Notes: generated by a model from the letters alone, not told the origin. A DNA stretch of 64,000 bases from Methanolobus halotolerans (GCF_004745425.1 NZ_PGGK01000002.1:186001-250000), one strand, 5' to 3'. Shown: positions 18,969 to 28,788, counted from the first letter of the stretch. Program-made: numbers and translations.

Positions 18969-21053
18969 ATGAATAACGAAGCACTTATCGGCATAATCAA
19001 CAATGCAGCCCTCCTCCTTGCACTGGGACTACTGTATGATTCATTTTCCGACAAAATGAGTCACAACACTCATTTGAACAAGGTCGTTACAGGATCACTT
19101 ATAGGTATTATTGGCATTGCCCTTATGTTCAATTCCTGGGAACTTTCACCAGGCATTGTTTTTGACAGCAGGTCCATTCTGCTTAGCATCACCGGGCTTT
19201 TCTTTGGTTTTATTCCTGTGATCATTGCCACACTTATAAGCTCTCTTTTCCGTATTTACACAGGTGGACCCGGAGTATTGACAGGTATCTCTGTCATTGT
19301 ATCTTCTGCAGTTCTTGGACTATTATGGCGCCGCCATCATCAAAGACTTAAAGGGCTTCTTGGGAAGATGGAGCTCTACGTATTCGGAATCGTGGTGCAT
19401 GCTTCTATGCTCCTCCTGATGTTCACACTACCACTGGAGACAGCTGTCGAAGTCTTAAGGAATATCACTATCCCGGTAATGGTAGTATATCCGATAGGGA
19501 CAGTCCTGCTTGGAACCCTTCTTAAGCGGCAGATCGTCCGCAAAGAATCACGGTATGCAATCGAGGAAAGTGAAGCCAGGATCAAGCAAATATATGACAA
19601 CGTGCCAGTGGGGATATTCAGTACCAGTTCCGGAGGAAGAACCCTCAGTGTAAATCAGGAGATGGCCAGGATCGTTGGATGTGATTCCCCTGAAGAGGCA
19701 ATAAAGTATTTCACGGATATTGGAAAGCAACTTTATGCCGATCCTGAAAGACGTAAGGAATTCATTGATCAGCTAAACAAAAACGGGCATGTCGAGAATT
19801 TCGAATATGAGGCTCATCGCAGGGATGGTAAGCATTTATGGCTTCTTATGAATGCAAAAATAAGCAAGGTAAATGATGATTTGGTAATCGATGGATTCAC
19901 CATGGACATTACCGAACGCAAGATGGCAGACTTCAGGATAAACGAAAGTGAAGAAAGGTTCCGTGCCACATTTGAGCAGGCTGCGGTAGGGATGTGCCAG
20001 GCAACCATGGAAGGAGACCTTGTCCGTGTTAACCAGCGTTTCTCCAATATTACAGGTTATCCTATCGAAGAACTGATGAGCATCAACTTCAAAGACATCA
20101 CATATCCGGAAGACCTGCCTGAGGAGCTGGAGCTTGTAGAAAGGATATTTCAGGGAAAAGTAAATAGTTATTCCGTTGAGAAAAGATATCTGCACAAGAA
20201 CGGGAGCTTAATGTGGGTGAATGTTACCGTATCCCTGATCAATTCCCCTGAAGAGAAAAAGAATTATTTCCTTGCTGTGGTCGAGGATATAGGTGACCGC
20301 AGGGAAGCAGATGAACAGATGTTGCGTGCAAGGTTAGCTGCTGAAGAAGCTAATCGCTATAAGAATGAATTGCTGGCAAATGTAAATCACGAACTCAGAA
20401 CTCCGCTAAGTTCAATCATCGGTTTTACGGACATCATTCTCTCCGACATGTCAGATAACCTGGATCAAAAGCAGAAGAAGTACCTCACTCTCGTAAACCA
20501 TAGTGGGAAACTACTTTTGAAGATCATATGTAAAATGCTGGACATCTCCAGGATAGAATCGGGAGGTATGGACCTTCGTTTCGAGAAATTCCACATACAT
20601 CCGACAATTGAAGGGGTCATACAGGAAACAAGACCAATGGCTGCTATTAAGAACATCATCGTCAACGTTGATATGGATGGCACCCATGAAATTACCGCGG
20701 ATAAAGGCAAGATCAAGGCTATCATCTACAACCTCCTTGAGAATTCCCTGAAATTCACTCCTGCAAATGGGGAAGTAGTTATCATAATCAGGAACATAGG
20801 AAGCAATATACAGGTATCAATTACTGACAACGGCATCGGCATACTGGAGAAGGACAGGGAGAGAATATTCGATCCTTTCGTGCAGGTTGACGGTTCTTCT
20901 ACCCGCAGGCAGGGAGGCACAGGACTTGGGCTCATGCTTGTCAGGGAATATGTATCCATGCACAATGGAGATATTCAGGTAGAAAGCGAATATGGTAAAG
21001 GTAGTACGTTTACCTTCACAATTCCCACACATCCTGATATCCTGCAGGATTGA
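18969..21053 (+). CDS. Membrane sensor histidine kinase (5TM-PAS-PAS-HisKA-HATPase)
   Basis: 694 residues. Residues 1-190 form five to six membrane helices with GPGVLTGISVIVSSAVLGLLW, a pattern like the 5TM LytS/YhcK-type receptor domain. Two PAS-PAC units follow (about 200-320 and 330-445), then the HisKA dimerisation domain with the phosphate-accepting His in NHELRTPLSSIIGFTDIIL, and an ATPase domain with NLLENSLKFTP, DNGIGI and GGTGLGLMLV. No response regulator gene is adjacent. The ligand is unknown. Confidence 0.92.
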   Translation: MNNEALIGIINNAALLLALGLLYDSFSDKMSHNTHLNKVVTGSLIGIIGIALMFNSWELSPGIVFDSRSILLSITGLFFGFIPVIIATLISSLFRIYTGGPGVLTGISVIVSSAVLGLLWRRHHQRLKGLLGKMELYVFGIVVHASMLLLMFTLPLETAVEVLRNITIPVMVVYPIGTVLLGTLLKRQIVRKESRYAIEESEARIKQIYDNVPVGIFSTSSGGRTLSVNQEMARIVGCDSPEEAIKYFTDIGKQLYADPERRKEFIDQLNKNGHVENFEYEAHRRDGKHLWLLMNAKISKVNDDLVIDGFTMDITERKMADFRINESEERFRATFEQAAVGMCQATMEGDLVRVNQRFSNITGYPIEELMSINFKDITYPEDLPEELELVERIFQGKVNSYSVEKRYLHKNGSLMWVNVTVSLINSPEEKKNYFLAVVEDIGDRREADEQMLRARLAAEEANRYKNELLANVNHELRTPLSSIIGFTDIILSDMSDNLDQKQKKYLTLVNHSGKLLLKIICKMLDISRIESGGMDLRFEKFHIHPTIEGVIQETRPMAAIKNIIVNVDMDGTHEITADKGKIKAIIYNLLENSLKFTPANGEVVIIIRNIGSNIQVSITDNGIGILEKDRERIFDPFVQVDGSSTRRQGGTGLGLMLVREYVSMHNGDIQVESEYGKGSTFTFTIPTHPDILQD

Positions 21054-21081
21054 GGTTATCTTAGAACCGATTATTTCCGGA

Positions 21082-21633
21082 TCAATCGAAGAACGCTTCA
21101 CTCCAGTCAACAGAACCAGGTTTGTATCGCAAGTGCATTTCTTGCTCCCCGTCCTTGAGAAGTCCTTCTACTATATCATCCACAATTGCGACGGTTTCTT
21201 CAACCGACATATCCGTAGTATCGATCTCAAAGACTCTTTCACACCACTCCACGGATTCGACAAGGATAACATCCAGTGCTTCAGCATCCAGATTCTCCTC
21301 TATCTTCTCCACAGAATAGCCCCTCTTTGCAAGTCTTTCCCTAAGCGTATAGGGATTCGTTCTCAGTACAATGACATTATCAGCAATATAATGAGAAAGG
21401 TGACTGTCCAGCAAGGTTACGGGATAACTGTTACTGATCAGCTCCTTTACCCTTTTTTCCACAACATCCATGTCGGCAACAACACAGTCCCTCTCCTGAT
21501 CGACTTCTGAGTAAAGCCCCTCTTTCCTGATGAGCTCATTGAGGTGAATTATGTGATATTGCCGTTTCCTTTCCAGCAGCCTTGTTACAGCAGTCTTTCC
21601 TGTGCCGGGAGTCCCGGTGATTCCCACAAGCAT
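21082..21633 (-). CDS. AK6/Fap7-type adenylate kinase family protein
   Basis: About 183 residues. The P-loop GITGTPGTGKTAVTRLL is at the N-terminus and LDSHLSHYIADNVIVLRTNP follows, the typical order of archaeal homologues of Fap7/AK6, which act as NMP kinases and in small-subunit rRNA maturation. I prefer the ATG at 21633 over the TTG at 21642. It lies 24 bases after trpG in the same direction and may be the last cistron of the trp operon. Confidence 0.85.
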   Translation of the reverse strand: MLVGITGTPGTGKTAVTRLLERKRQYHIIHLNELIRKEGLYSEVDQERDCVVADMDVVEKRVKELISNSYPVTLLDSHLSHYIADNVIVLRTNPYTLRERLAKRGYSVEKIEENLDAEALDVILVESVEWCERVFEIDTTDMSVEETVAIVDDIVEGLLKDGEQEMHLRYKPGSVDWSEAFFD

Positions 21634-21657
21634 AACTCTCAAAAGGACTTCAAGTGC

Positions 21658-22245
21658 TTAATTCTTATGCATGCCTGCAATTTTCAGGAAGTTCTCGATG
21701 ATCATCAGGCCTTCACCGGTGAGTATCGATTCCGGATGGAACTGGAGTCCGTAAACCGGGTGTTCCCCATGCTCTACTGCCATGATTATATCGTCTTCAG
21801 TTCTTGCTGTAACTCTCATGCCATCTGCAAGTTCTTTTATTTCAAGGGAATGATAACGCCCCCCTTTGAAGGTATCCGGCACTCCATTGAAAAGTGGTGA
21901 TGTACTATGAGTTATCTCAGATGTCTTCCCATGGACAGGACCGCTCTTTGCATGTCCGATGCTGCCGCCAAATGCCGTATTTACTGCCTGGTGCCCGAGG
22001 CATACCCCAAGTACAGGGACATCAGGTCCGAATTCTCTGATAATATCAATGCATGTGCCTATGTCCCGGACTTTGTGGGGAGTGCCGGGACCTGGCGAGA
22101 TTATGATGGCATCCGGGGAAATTGACCTGACCTCCTCAAGAGAGATCGTGTTAGAGACCACGAGCGTGTCCGGTTCGAACATGGAGACATAGTCTACCAG
22201 GTTCCATACGAAGGAATCCTTGTTGTTAATGAACAGTACCTTCAT
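21658..22245 (-). CDS. trpG: Anthranilate synthase component II (glutamine amidotransferase)
   Basis: A 195-residue class I glutaminase that supplies ammonia to TrpE. The oxyanion/nucleophile motif is PVLGVCLGHQAVNTAFGG (catalytic Cys) and the catalytic His-Glu pair is in GLQFHPESILT. Its ATG overlaps the trpE stop in TAATG, so the two subunits are translated together in equal amounts. Confidence 0.96.
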   Translation of the reverse strand: MKVLFINNKDSFVWNLVDYVSMFEPDTLVVSNTISLEEVRSISPDAIIISPGPGTPHKVRDIGTCIDIIREFGPDVPVLGVCLGHQAVNTAFGGSIGHAKSGPVHGKTSEITHSTSPLFNGVPDTFKGGRYHSLEIKELADGMRVTARTEDDIIMAVEHGEHPVYGLQFHPESILTGEGLMIIENFLKIAGMHKN

Positions 22246-23816
22246 TATTTGCCCCCTATAGCTTTGATCATTGCAGCCATTTTCCTTTCGGTCTCCTCGA
22301 ATTCATAAGCCGGATCGGAGTCTGCAACAATACCTGCACCTGCCTGAACGTATGCAGTATTGTCTTTTATGAGCACAGTCCTGATGACTATGGCAAAATC
22401 GGCATCTCCGTTCCAGGAATAGTAACCTACGCCTCCTCCATATATCCCCCGCGATCCCGGCTCAAGATCATCTATAATCTCCATGGCTCTTATCTTGGGA
22501 GCTCCGGAAAGCGTCCCTGCGGGGAAGATGGCCCTTGTTGCATCGAACTGATCACATTCATCCCGCATATCCCCACTGACAGTACTTTCGATATGTTGTA
22601 CATGGGAATATTTGATGACACTCATCAAGTCATCGACCTTGACTGTTCCGCCCTTTGCAACCATCCTCACATCATTGCGCCCGAGATCTACTAGCATGAC
22701 ATGTTCTGCACACTCTTTCTCATCGTTGAGCATTTTCACTGCAAATTCCCTGTCCTCTTCATCATCCTTGCCCCGGGGACAGGTACCTGCAATGGGATTG
22801 GTCATGACTCTCTTATCGTAGACGGTCATCAGAGTCTCAGGACTGGCACCCACGATACCGATGTCCCTGAAATTGAATATGTACATGTAAGGACTCGGGT
22901 TGATGTTCCTCAACCTTATATAGAGCTGCAGGGGTGTCTGGCCCATCTTAACAGTATATCTTCTGGATATGACGACCTGGAAGATATCCCCGTCAATGAT
23001 ATGCTGTTTTGCAGCCAGTACCCCTTTTTCAAACGTTTCCTGGTCTGTATTGGGTACAGGCTCCTCCGATCGTACATTTCCCAGTGTGCCTTCACTGATT
23101 CCTATAACAGATGCCATGTTCAGGGAGCGTTCCATCAGCCGGGCATCTGCATAAGCATGTTCATAGACAGCATCAAGGTCACTTTCATCCGTTACAAACG
23201 GTGTTATGACCATGTATGTTTCATTGGTTACGTGATCAAATACAAAGGTCTTTGTCATGATGGCAAAGTGCATGTCAGGGACTTCTGCATCTTGTTTTTT
23301 TTTCATGCCCAACCATGAATCATATACAAAATCGTAGCTGTTATATCCTATTGCTCCTCCAAGGAAGGTCTGCCTGTCAAAACGTTTCCGGTTCAGAAGA
23401 ACCGTCTCATTGCTTGTAGGGAAAATAGCACGGAACGCATCGAGGGCATCCTTTCCCTTTTCAACTTCCACCCTTATTTTCCCGCCTATGAGTGACTCGG
23501 TCTCGCCCATAGCCTTTACCTTCCCGTAGATGTACCTCGTGAGCTCAGAGTTCTGCTGACATTCTATTGTCAGGAACCTGTCTTTGATTGATACGACTAT
23601 CTCAGGATCAGAACCTGCAAATGAGTACCTTGCATGTTTCTTTTCCTTTTCTACTGACTCAAGCAGGTACGAATGACCTGCGTTTTGCAGGGTCGCGTAC
23701 AGCTGAAGGGGACTGCAGATATTCTCAACCTTTGCCATCAGCTGTACAATGGCAGGTTTTTGTGCTCCCCTGACCAGGGATATGAACTCTTCTTTATTAA
23801 GATCGAAATTAACCAT
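22245..23816 (-). CDS. trpE: Anthranilate synthase component I
   Basis: 523 residues; converts chorismate to anthranilate. The N-terminal SYLLESVEKEKKHARYSFAG matches the LLES tryptophan-binding motif of feedback-inhibited enzymes. The chorismate-binding C-terminal half shows GIVGASPETLM, DLGRNDVRMVAKGGTV and FPAGTLSGAPKIRAMEIID. The start overlaps the end of trpF by eight bases. Confidence 0.96.
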   Translation of the reverse strand: MVNFDLNKEEFISLVRGAQKPAIVQLMAKVENICSPLQLYATLQNAGHSYLLESVEKEKKHARYSFAGSDPEIVVSIKDRFLTIECQQNSELTRYIYGKVKAMGETESLIGGKIRVEVEKGKDALDAFRAIFPTSNETVLLNRKRFDRQTFLGGAIGYNSYDFVYDSWLGMKKKQDAEVPDMHFAIMTKTFVFDHVTNETYMVITPFVTDESDLDAVYEHAYADARLMERSLNMASVIGISEGTLGNVRSEEPVPNTDQETFEKGVLAAKQHIIDGDIFQVVISRRYTVKMGQTPLQLYIRLRNINPSPYMYIFNFRDIGIVGASPETLMTVYDKRVMTNPIAGTCPRGKDDEEDREFAVKMLNDEKECAEHVMLVDLGRNDVRMVAKGGTVKVDDLMSVIKYSHVQHIESTVSGDMRDECDQFDATRAIFPAGTLSGAPKIRAMEIIDDLEPGSRGIYGGGVGYYSWNGDADFAIVIRTVLIKDNTAYVQAGAGIVADSDPAYEFEETERKMAAMIKAIGGK

Positions 23817-24486
23817 TAATACACCTTGCTTCTCTTACAAACCTGCAAACCTTAGCAGGATCCTTTTTTCCACCGGTTTCGACCCCGGATGCCGTATCAA
23901 CTCCGAACGGCCGGACCTTTTCAACTGCACTCCTGACGTTTTCCGGATTGAGCCCGCCTGCAAGTATTACCGGCATATCCATACTTTCTATTATATCCCT
24001 GCTCAATGACCAGTTGTGGGTAAGTCCTGTTCCCCCGCTCATCCCGGCCTTGCCGGTGTCCAGCAGGATACCGTCTACCAGATCGTTTTCAACCAACTTA
24101 TCCATCTGTGAGATCATTTCCTTCGCTATGACCGATGTACCCAAAGGTATAGTGAAAGTTTTAATTATACTCTTGCTGGTATTGTCCCTTATGAGCCCCA
24201 TGTCCTCAACGTCAATATCGTTGTGTAACTGGACTACATCAGGTTCTGCTTTCTCTATTAACCGAAGTGCTTCGCACCCGTCAGATGGCATGATGACAAG
24301 CACCGAGTCAACGAAAAGTGGTACTTTATTTACAAGTCCGGCTGCTGTCCGCACATCTATTTTCCTTGAAGAATCCACTGGCACCTCAGTAATGAAACCA
24401 ACAGCATCAGCACCGCAGTTCACAGCCATTTTTATGTCTTCAGCACATTTCATACCGCATATCTTCACTTTTGGCAGATGTTTCAT
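23809..24486 (-). CDS. trpF: Phosphoribosylanthranilate isomerase
   Basis: A 225-residue TIM-barrel enzyme of the third step of tryptophan synthesis. Motifs: KVKICGMKCAED with the catalytic Cys at the start, VPLFVDS, the phosphate-binding ILAGGLNPENV, and FGVDTASGVETG with the catalytic Asp. The first residues needed for the barrel lie inside the trpD coding end, so the 47-base overlap with trpD is real unless the start is non-standard. Confidence 0.94.
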   Translation of the reverse strand: MKHLPKVKICGMKCAEDIKMAVNCGADAVGFITEVPVDSSRKIDVRTAAGLVNKVPLFVDSVLVIMPSDGCEALRLIEKAEPDVVQLHNDIDVEDMGLIRDNTSKSIIKTFTIPLGTSVIAKEMISQMDKLVENDLVDGILLDTGKAGMSGGTGLTHNWSLSRDIIESMDMPVILAGGLNPENVRSAVEKVRPFGVDTASGVETGGKKDPAKVCRFVREARCING

Positions 24487-25501
24487 TTATTGCCTCACAG
24501 ATGCCTTTGTCATCGCTAAACTCCATGAGTTTCTCCATTGCCTTCCCACTGTCGATTATTTCCTCTACTACAGGAATGGCTTCTTTAATGGAACTAACCT
24601 TGCCTGCAAGGTACAGGACTGCAGCGGAGTTGATAACTATTATATCTCTCTTCGGACCTTTCTCGCCCCTGAGCACATAGAGGATATCCTTTGCATTCTC
24701 TTTTGGGGTACCACCAACTATATCCGTTGCCTTTGCCCTCTTAATGCCAAGTTCTTCCGGGTCAAGGGTGTAAGTCCTGATCCTGCCGTCCTTAAGTTCT
24801 GCGACACAGGTCTCCGAGATGCTGGAGATCTCATCCATGCCATCCCCGTGGACTACCATTGCTCTTTCTACCCCCATCTTCTGCATGACCTCGGCAAGAG
24901 GTTTGCACAGTTTCTTATCAAAGACCCCTACAAGTTGCACTTTAGCATTTGCAGGGTTTGTAAGCGGCCCGAGTATGTTGAATACGGTCCGCGTACCCAT
25001 CTCCTGCCTTATAGCTGCAACCCTCTTCATTGAAGGATGGAATACAGGAGCAAACATGAATCCGATACCAGTGGTTTCGATCGTTCTTTGTACTTCCTCA
25101 GGTGATTTATCAACTTTTATGCCAAGCTCTTTTAGTACATCGGCACTTCCTGAAAGGGAAGTGATAGAACGGTTCCCATGTTTCGCAACAGCCACACCTG
25201 CTGCTGCAATGATGATTGAGGAAGCTGTTGAAACATTGATCGTATTGTGCCTGTCAGCACCCGTTCCCACCACATCGACCAGTGCTTCCTCTAAATCGGG
25301 ATATATCAGGTTAGCTGCCTTTTTCATGCCGATAGCAAAACCTGCTATCTCGTCAGAAGTTTCGCCTTTCATTTTCAAGGCTATAAGCAGACCGGCGATC
25401 TGTGCATCCGTTGCTTCCGTGAAGATCTTTGTTATAGCATCCTCAGCTTCCTTTATTGTCAGGTTCTGCCCTTCACTTACTTTCTTGATATATGCCTTCA
25501 T
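24440..25501 (-). CDS. trpD: Anthranilate phosphoribosyltransferase
   Basis: 353 residues; joins PRPP and anthranilate. The PRPP-binding region is VDVVGTGADRHNTINVSTAS, followed by AKHGNRSITSLSGSADVLKELG and the anthranilate-site TVFNILGPLTNPA. It is the first gene of trpD-F-E-G; trpC, trpB and trpA are not in the window. The family's usual GTGGD appears as GTGAD. Confidence 0.95.
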   Translation of the reverse strand: MKAYIKKVSEGQNLTIKEAEDAITKIFTEATDAQIAGLLIALKMKGETSDEIAGFAIGMKKAANLIYPDLEEALVDVVGTGADRHNTINVSTASSIIIAAAGVAVAKHGNRSITSLSGSADVLKELGIKVDKSPEEVQRTIETTGIGFMFAPVFHPSMKRVAAIRQEMGTRTVFNILGPLTNPANAKVQLVGVFDKKLCKPLAEVMQKMGVERAMVVHGDGMDEISSISETCVAELKDGRIRTYTLDPEELGIKRAKATDIVGGTPKENAKDILYVLRGEKGPKRDIIVINSAAVLYLAGKVSSIKEAIPVVEEIIDSGKAMEKLMEFSDDKGICEAINETSAKSEDMRYEMC

Positions 25502-25529
25502 CCAAGCACCTTCTGAATCATTGATGTAT

Positions 25530-25576
25530 ATTATTGTACAATAATGATATAAAAGGTATCAACCCTATATAAACAT
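25530..25576 (-). promoter_or_regulatory. trp operon promoter with TGTACA palindrome
   Basis: On the minus strand a TATA-like box GTTTATATAGG lies at about 25576-25566. About 25 bases downstream, at the expected transcription start, is the perfect 16-bp palindrome ATTATTGTACAATAAT (25530-25545). In Methanothermobacter the repressor TrpY binds TRP boxes with the core TGTACA, so this is a candidate TrpY-like operator for trpDFEG. No trpY gene is visible nearby. Confidence 0.6.
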
Positions 25577-25681
25577 ATGGCCCCCCAATCCCTGCGTCAT
25601 AAATTATAATGAACAGACACAGTGACTAAGCACTTCACAAAACAAGACTGAGAATTCCGCAAGGTGAAAAAGTATGCCTTT

Positions 25682-25987
25682 TCATGAAACCCTGCCACAG
25701 GCACTTCTCCCTTTTTCTGTGAGCCGGTAGGATCGCATACTCGCCAGTGAAAGGAAAGTTTTAGTACCTGTGCACAGATCAGAGCACCCCGAACACTTCC
25801 CGCCGCACATGGCAACTTCTTCTTTAATCTGCTCAAGATCCCCTTTTCGTTCCATTATGCTTAATAGGTCCCTGAACTCATTTTGTCTCAGGTTGAGCTT
25901 TTCTGCCATAGTCCCCACAGTAAGTTTCTCCTTTGAATCCAGCATGGTGGATATCCTTCTTAAAAAGAAATTGTAACCGATGACCAT
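25682..25987 (-). CDS. FeoC-like winged-helix iron-sulfur regulator
   Basis: About 101 residues from the ATG at 25987, which follows GGGAGG; the longer frame from 26107 would overlap the membrane protein gene. The N-terminal half is a small winged helix (LTVGTMAEKLNLRQNEFRDLL). The second half has a cysteine cluster CGGKCSGCSDLC that could bind an Fe-S cluster, as in FeoC. It is the last gene of the feo operon, and its ATG overlaps the stop of the preceding gene. Confidence 0.75.
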   Translation of the reverse strand: MVIGYNFFLRRISTMLDSKEKLTVGTMAEKLNLRQNEFRDLLSIMERKGDLEQIKEEVAMCGGKCSGCSDLCTGTKTFLSLASMRSYRLTEKGRSACGRVS

Positions 25988-26445
25988 TATACTTCCTCCC
26001 TGACCGATATCCCGTTGGAAGAGAAACGGCCCTTCCAAGAGAATGCAGCCATAAGTGAAAGAAGACCCAGATAGATACCCGGCCTGAGGCTCTCCATAAT
26101 GTTCCACCCTTCGTAATCCCCGGGTACAATAAAGGAATCAAGCAGGTTACCCCCCATTATCAGGAGATATACAGCCATAAAAATGATAGACAGTAAAATC
26201 CCCACATAAGCGAAGGACATGCCGGCTTTTATGCCTCTTCTCATTTCAAGGAGACCATACAGAAAAACCATGCCTATTACCGCAAGGCAGAAACCTCCAA
26301 GTATGTCCGCCTGAACGAACAGCAAAGCTGCAAATCCTGTATCCGCCCCAAGGCCTTCTACTATGTGCAGGGTTCCGGAAATGACATACAGCACCCCTGC
26401 AAGTGCTGCAAACAAAGCTTCTTTCTTTTGATATGAATAATTCAT
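25987..26445 (-). CDS. Membrane protein of the feo operon, unknown function
   Basis: 152 residues with four membrane helices (about 11-28, 41-66, 76-98 and 124-138). I do not recognise the family. It sits 25 bases after feoB and its stop overlaps the FeoC-like start, so it belongs to the same transcript. No metal-binding motif stands out. A role in assembly or gating of the FeoB transporter is only a guess from position. Confidence 0.7.
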   Translation of the reverse strand: MNYSYQKKEALFAALAGVLYVISGTLHIVEGLGADTGFAALLFVQADILGGFCLAVIGMVFLYGLLEMRRGIKAGMSFAYVGILLSIIFMAVYLLIMGGNLLDSFIVPGDYEGWNIMESLRPGIYLGLLSLMAAFSWKGRFSSNGISVREEV

Positions 26446-26470
26446 TATAATTTACCTCCTTTGTCAGACA

Positions 26471-28492
26471 TCAGGACAGCAAACCTATCCTGCTACCGGT
26501 CTGGTAAACAAGGAACGCAAGTCCCCATGCAAGTCCGGTACCATAGAACAGCTGGAACAGTGTCCATTTCCAGGAACCGGTCTCTCTTTTGATTACGCCT
26601 ATACATGCAAAGCATGGGACGTACAGCAGGACAAATACCATAAGTCCAAGCCCGACAAGAGGACTCATTGCACCTGCTGCAAGTATCCCGGCCAGGTTCT
26701 CTTCATTGGTTCCCGCACCGTAAAGCACTCCCATAGAACCTACAACGATCTCCTTTGCAACAACACCGAAAAGCAATGCCACTGCAATCCTCCAGTCAAA
26801 TCCAAGTGGTGCGACAAGAGGCTCTATCAGCATACCGATGGCCCCCAGCAGGGAACTGGTAGTGCCATAGATATCCCCTGAAGCGAACTGTCCACCACTT
26901 CCCGGCACAGGAATGGATGCGAGCAGCCACACACCGACAACACCCAAAAGTATGATGCCTCCGGCTTTTTTGAGGTATATCTTCCCCCTTTCCCACATGT
27001 GGATAATGCCACTCCTGAGTGTGGGTATCCGATATTCGGGAAGCTCCATAATAAAAGGTGCATCCTCACCCCTCAGCACTGTGCCCCTCATAAGCTTTGC
27101 ACTCAGCAACGCAACAAGTATTCCCAGGGCATAGAGGCTGAATATCACCACACCTGCATCTCTGCCAAAGAACGCGCCTGCCAGCAGTACATATACAGGA
27201 AGCCTTGCGCCGCACGATATGAACGGAGTGACAAGTATCGTGATCAACCTGTCCCTGCTGTCCTCAATGGTACGTGTGGCCATGATGGCAGGCACGTTGC
27301 ATCCGAATCCCATGATAAGAGGTATGAAGGATTTTCCATGCAGGCCGATTCTGCTCATCACCCGGTCCATTATGAATGCCGCCCTTGAGATGTATCCGCT
27401 GTCCTCCATAATGGAAAGCATGAAGAAGAGCAGGAGAATGTTGGGAAGGAATATCAGAACAGAACCCACACCTGCAATAATGCCTTCCCCTATAAGAGAG
27501 GAAAGCCAGTCTGTGCTGATCAGGCTGACAGTAACTTCCCCAAGCCATGCAAAAAAGATATCTATCATGTTCATGAAGGGCGTGGCAAAGGTGAAGGTGA
27601 CCTCGAATGCCGCCCACATCAAAGACAGGAAGATGGGTATTCCCAGATACTTGTTTGTCACCACACGGTCCACCATATCTGAACCGCTCAGGTGGGACGT
27701 ATTGATATCACACACCTGTCTGAGCATGAATTGTATGGTGCCATACCTCTGGTCGGCTATCCTCGATTCAAAACTGTCAGGGTCGAGATTGTCCAGTACA
27801 TTCTTTATTTTGGGGTAGCTTTCACTTCCCCGGGCTTTTCTTAATATATTTTCGTCCCCCTCCAGCAACTTCAGGCTGAACCAGCGGGACGGATAATGTG
27901 CAAAGTAAGGGTCCTTCTCAAGTATCATTTCAAGCTCTTCTGCCCTTACCTCGATATCTTCCTCATAGTCGAATGTATTTCCATACACCCTTTTATCCGA
28001 AGATCGTTCTATGATCGTATCAAGAAGTCCGTGGATTCCGTTCCCGGTGCTGCCTATCGTGGATACAACAGGGACCTCAAGGTACTCCTGCATCTTCGCT
28101 TCATCGATGTGAACCCCCTTTGAAAGAACAAGGTCTGACATATTTAATGCTATAACAAGCTTTACACCCAGCTCCATAAGCTGTGTGGTCAGGTACAGGT
28201 TCCTTTCAAGATTTGTACCATCAACCACCTGGACAACAATATCAGGTTTCTCCTCAATGATGAAGTCCCTTGCTACGATCTCATCCAGAGAATAGGCTGT
28301 CAGGCTATAGGTCCCCGGCAGGTCCACGACCTCCATCTCAACATCTGAGTGGACCCTTTTTCCCATCTTCTTTTCCACTGTGACACCGGGCCAGTTACCA
28401 ACATGCTGTTTTGACCCTGTGATCGCATTGAATATAGAGGTCTTACCGACATTGGGATTTCCTGCAAGTGCTACAATTATTTTTTCTGCCAT
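26471..28492 (-). CDS. feoB: Ferrous iron transport protein B
   Basis: 673 residues. The N-terminal G domain has GNPNVGKTSIFNAITG (G1), DLPGTYSLTAYS (G3) and NMSDL (G4), followed by the helical GDI-like domain and a membrane part with two Gate repeats (GFGCNVPAIMATRTIED; LYVPCFACIGVIKRETGSWK). It imports Fe2+ across the cytoplasmic membrane. feoA lies 32 bases upstream on the same strand. Confidence 0.97.
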   Translation of the reverse strand: MAEKIIVALAGNPNVGKTSIFNAITGSKQHVGNWPGVTVEKKMGKRVHSDVEMEVVDLPGTYSLTAYSLDEIVARDFIIEEKPDIVVQVVDGTNLERNLYLTTQLMELGVKLVIALNMSDLVLSKGVHIDEAKMQEYLEVPVVSTIGSTGNGIHGLLDTIIERSSDKRVYGNTFDYEEDIEVRAEELEMILEKDPYFAHYPSRWFSLKLLEGDENILRKARGSESYPKIKNVLDNLDPDSFESRIADQRYGTIQFMLRQVCDINTSHLSGSDMVDRVVTNKYLGIPIFLSLMWAAFEVTFTFATPFMNMIDIFFAWLGEVTVSLISTDWLSSLIGEGIIAGVGSVLIFLPNILLLFFMLSIMEDSGYISRAAFIMDRVMSRIGLHGKSFIPLIMGFGCNVPAIMATRTIEDSRDRLITILVTPFISCGARLPVYVLLAGAFFGRDAGVVIFSLYALGILVALLSAKLMRGTVLRGEDAPFIMELPEYRIPTLRSGIIHMWERGKIYLKKAGGIILLGVVGVWLLASIPVPGSGGQFASGDIYGTTSSLLGAIGMLIEPLVAPLGFDWRIAVALLFGVVAKEIVVGSMGVLYGAGTNEENLAGILAAGAMSPLVGLGLMVFVLLYVPCFACIGVIKRETGSWKWTLFQLFYGTGLAWGLAFLVYQTGSRIGLLS

Positions 28493-28524
28493 GATGCTGC
28501 CCTTCTCCTACCTTCTCCTATTAT

Positions 28525-28788
28525 TTACTCCGGCACCTGTTCAGGGGCTTCCACAAGAATGGTCCGGGCCTCTTTTTTCCGCAGAGAGAGATTATAACCT
28601 TTAAGTTTGAACTCCACCGGGTCTCCAAGCGGGGCCCTGCGTATGACCTCAACTCTTGTACCGGGAGTCAGTCCCATGTCAAGTATCCTTTTTCTGGAAG
28701 ATTTCTGCCCGATCACCTTCAGTACCTTCACGGATATTTCAGGTTCTATGAGATCCAATGTCATTTCATCCGGTCTTCTTTCATCCAT
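28525..28788 (-). CDS. feoA: Ferrous iron transport protein A
   Basis: An 87-residue SH3-like protein with the family features ILDMGLTPGTRVEVIRRAPLGDPVEF and a lysine-rich NLSLRKKEARTI strand. FeoA stimulates FeoB. It is the first gene of feoA-feoB-membrane protein-FeoC-like. The start follows AAAGGTGACATATA. Confidence 0.93.
   Translation of the reverse strand: MDERRPDEMTLDLIEPEISVKVLKVIGQKSSRKRILDMGLTPGTRVEVIRRAPLGDPVEFKLKGYNLSLRKKEARTILVEAPEQVPE

Noticed and set aside
24440-24486. trpD/trpF 47-base overlap as evidence of a frameshift
   Set aside because: Both proteins have normal termini for their families, and the TrpF barrel needs the residues coded in the overlap.
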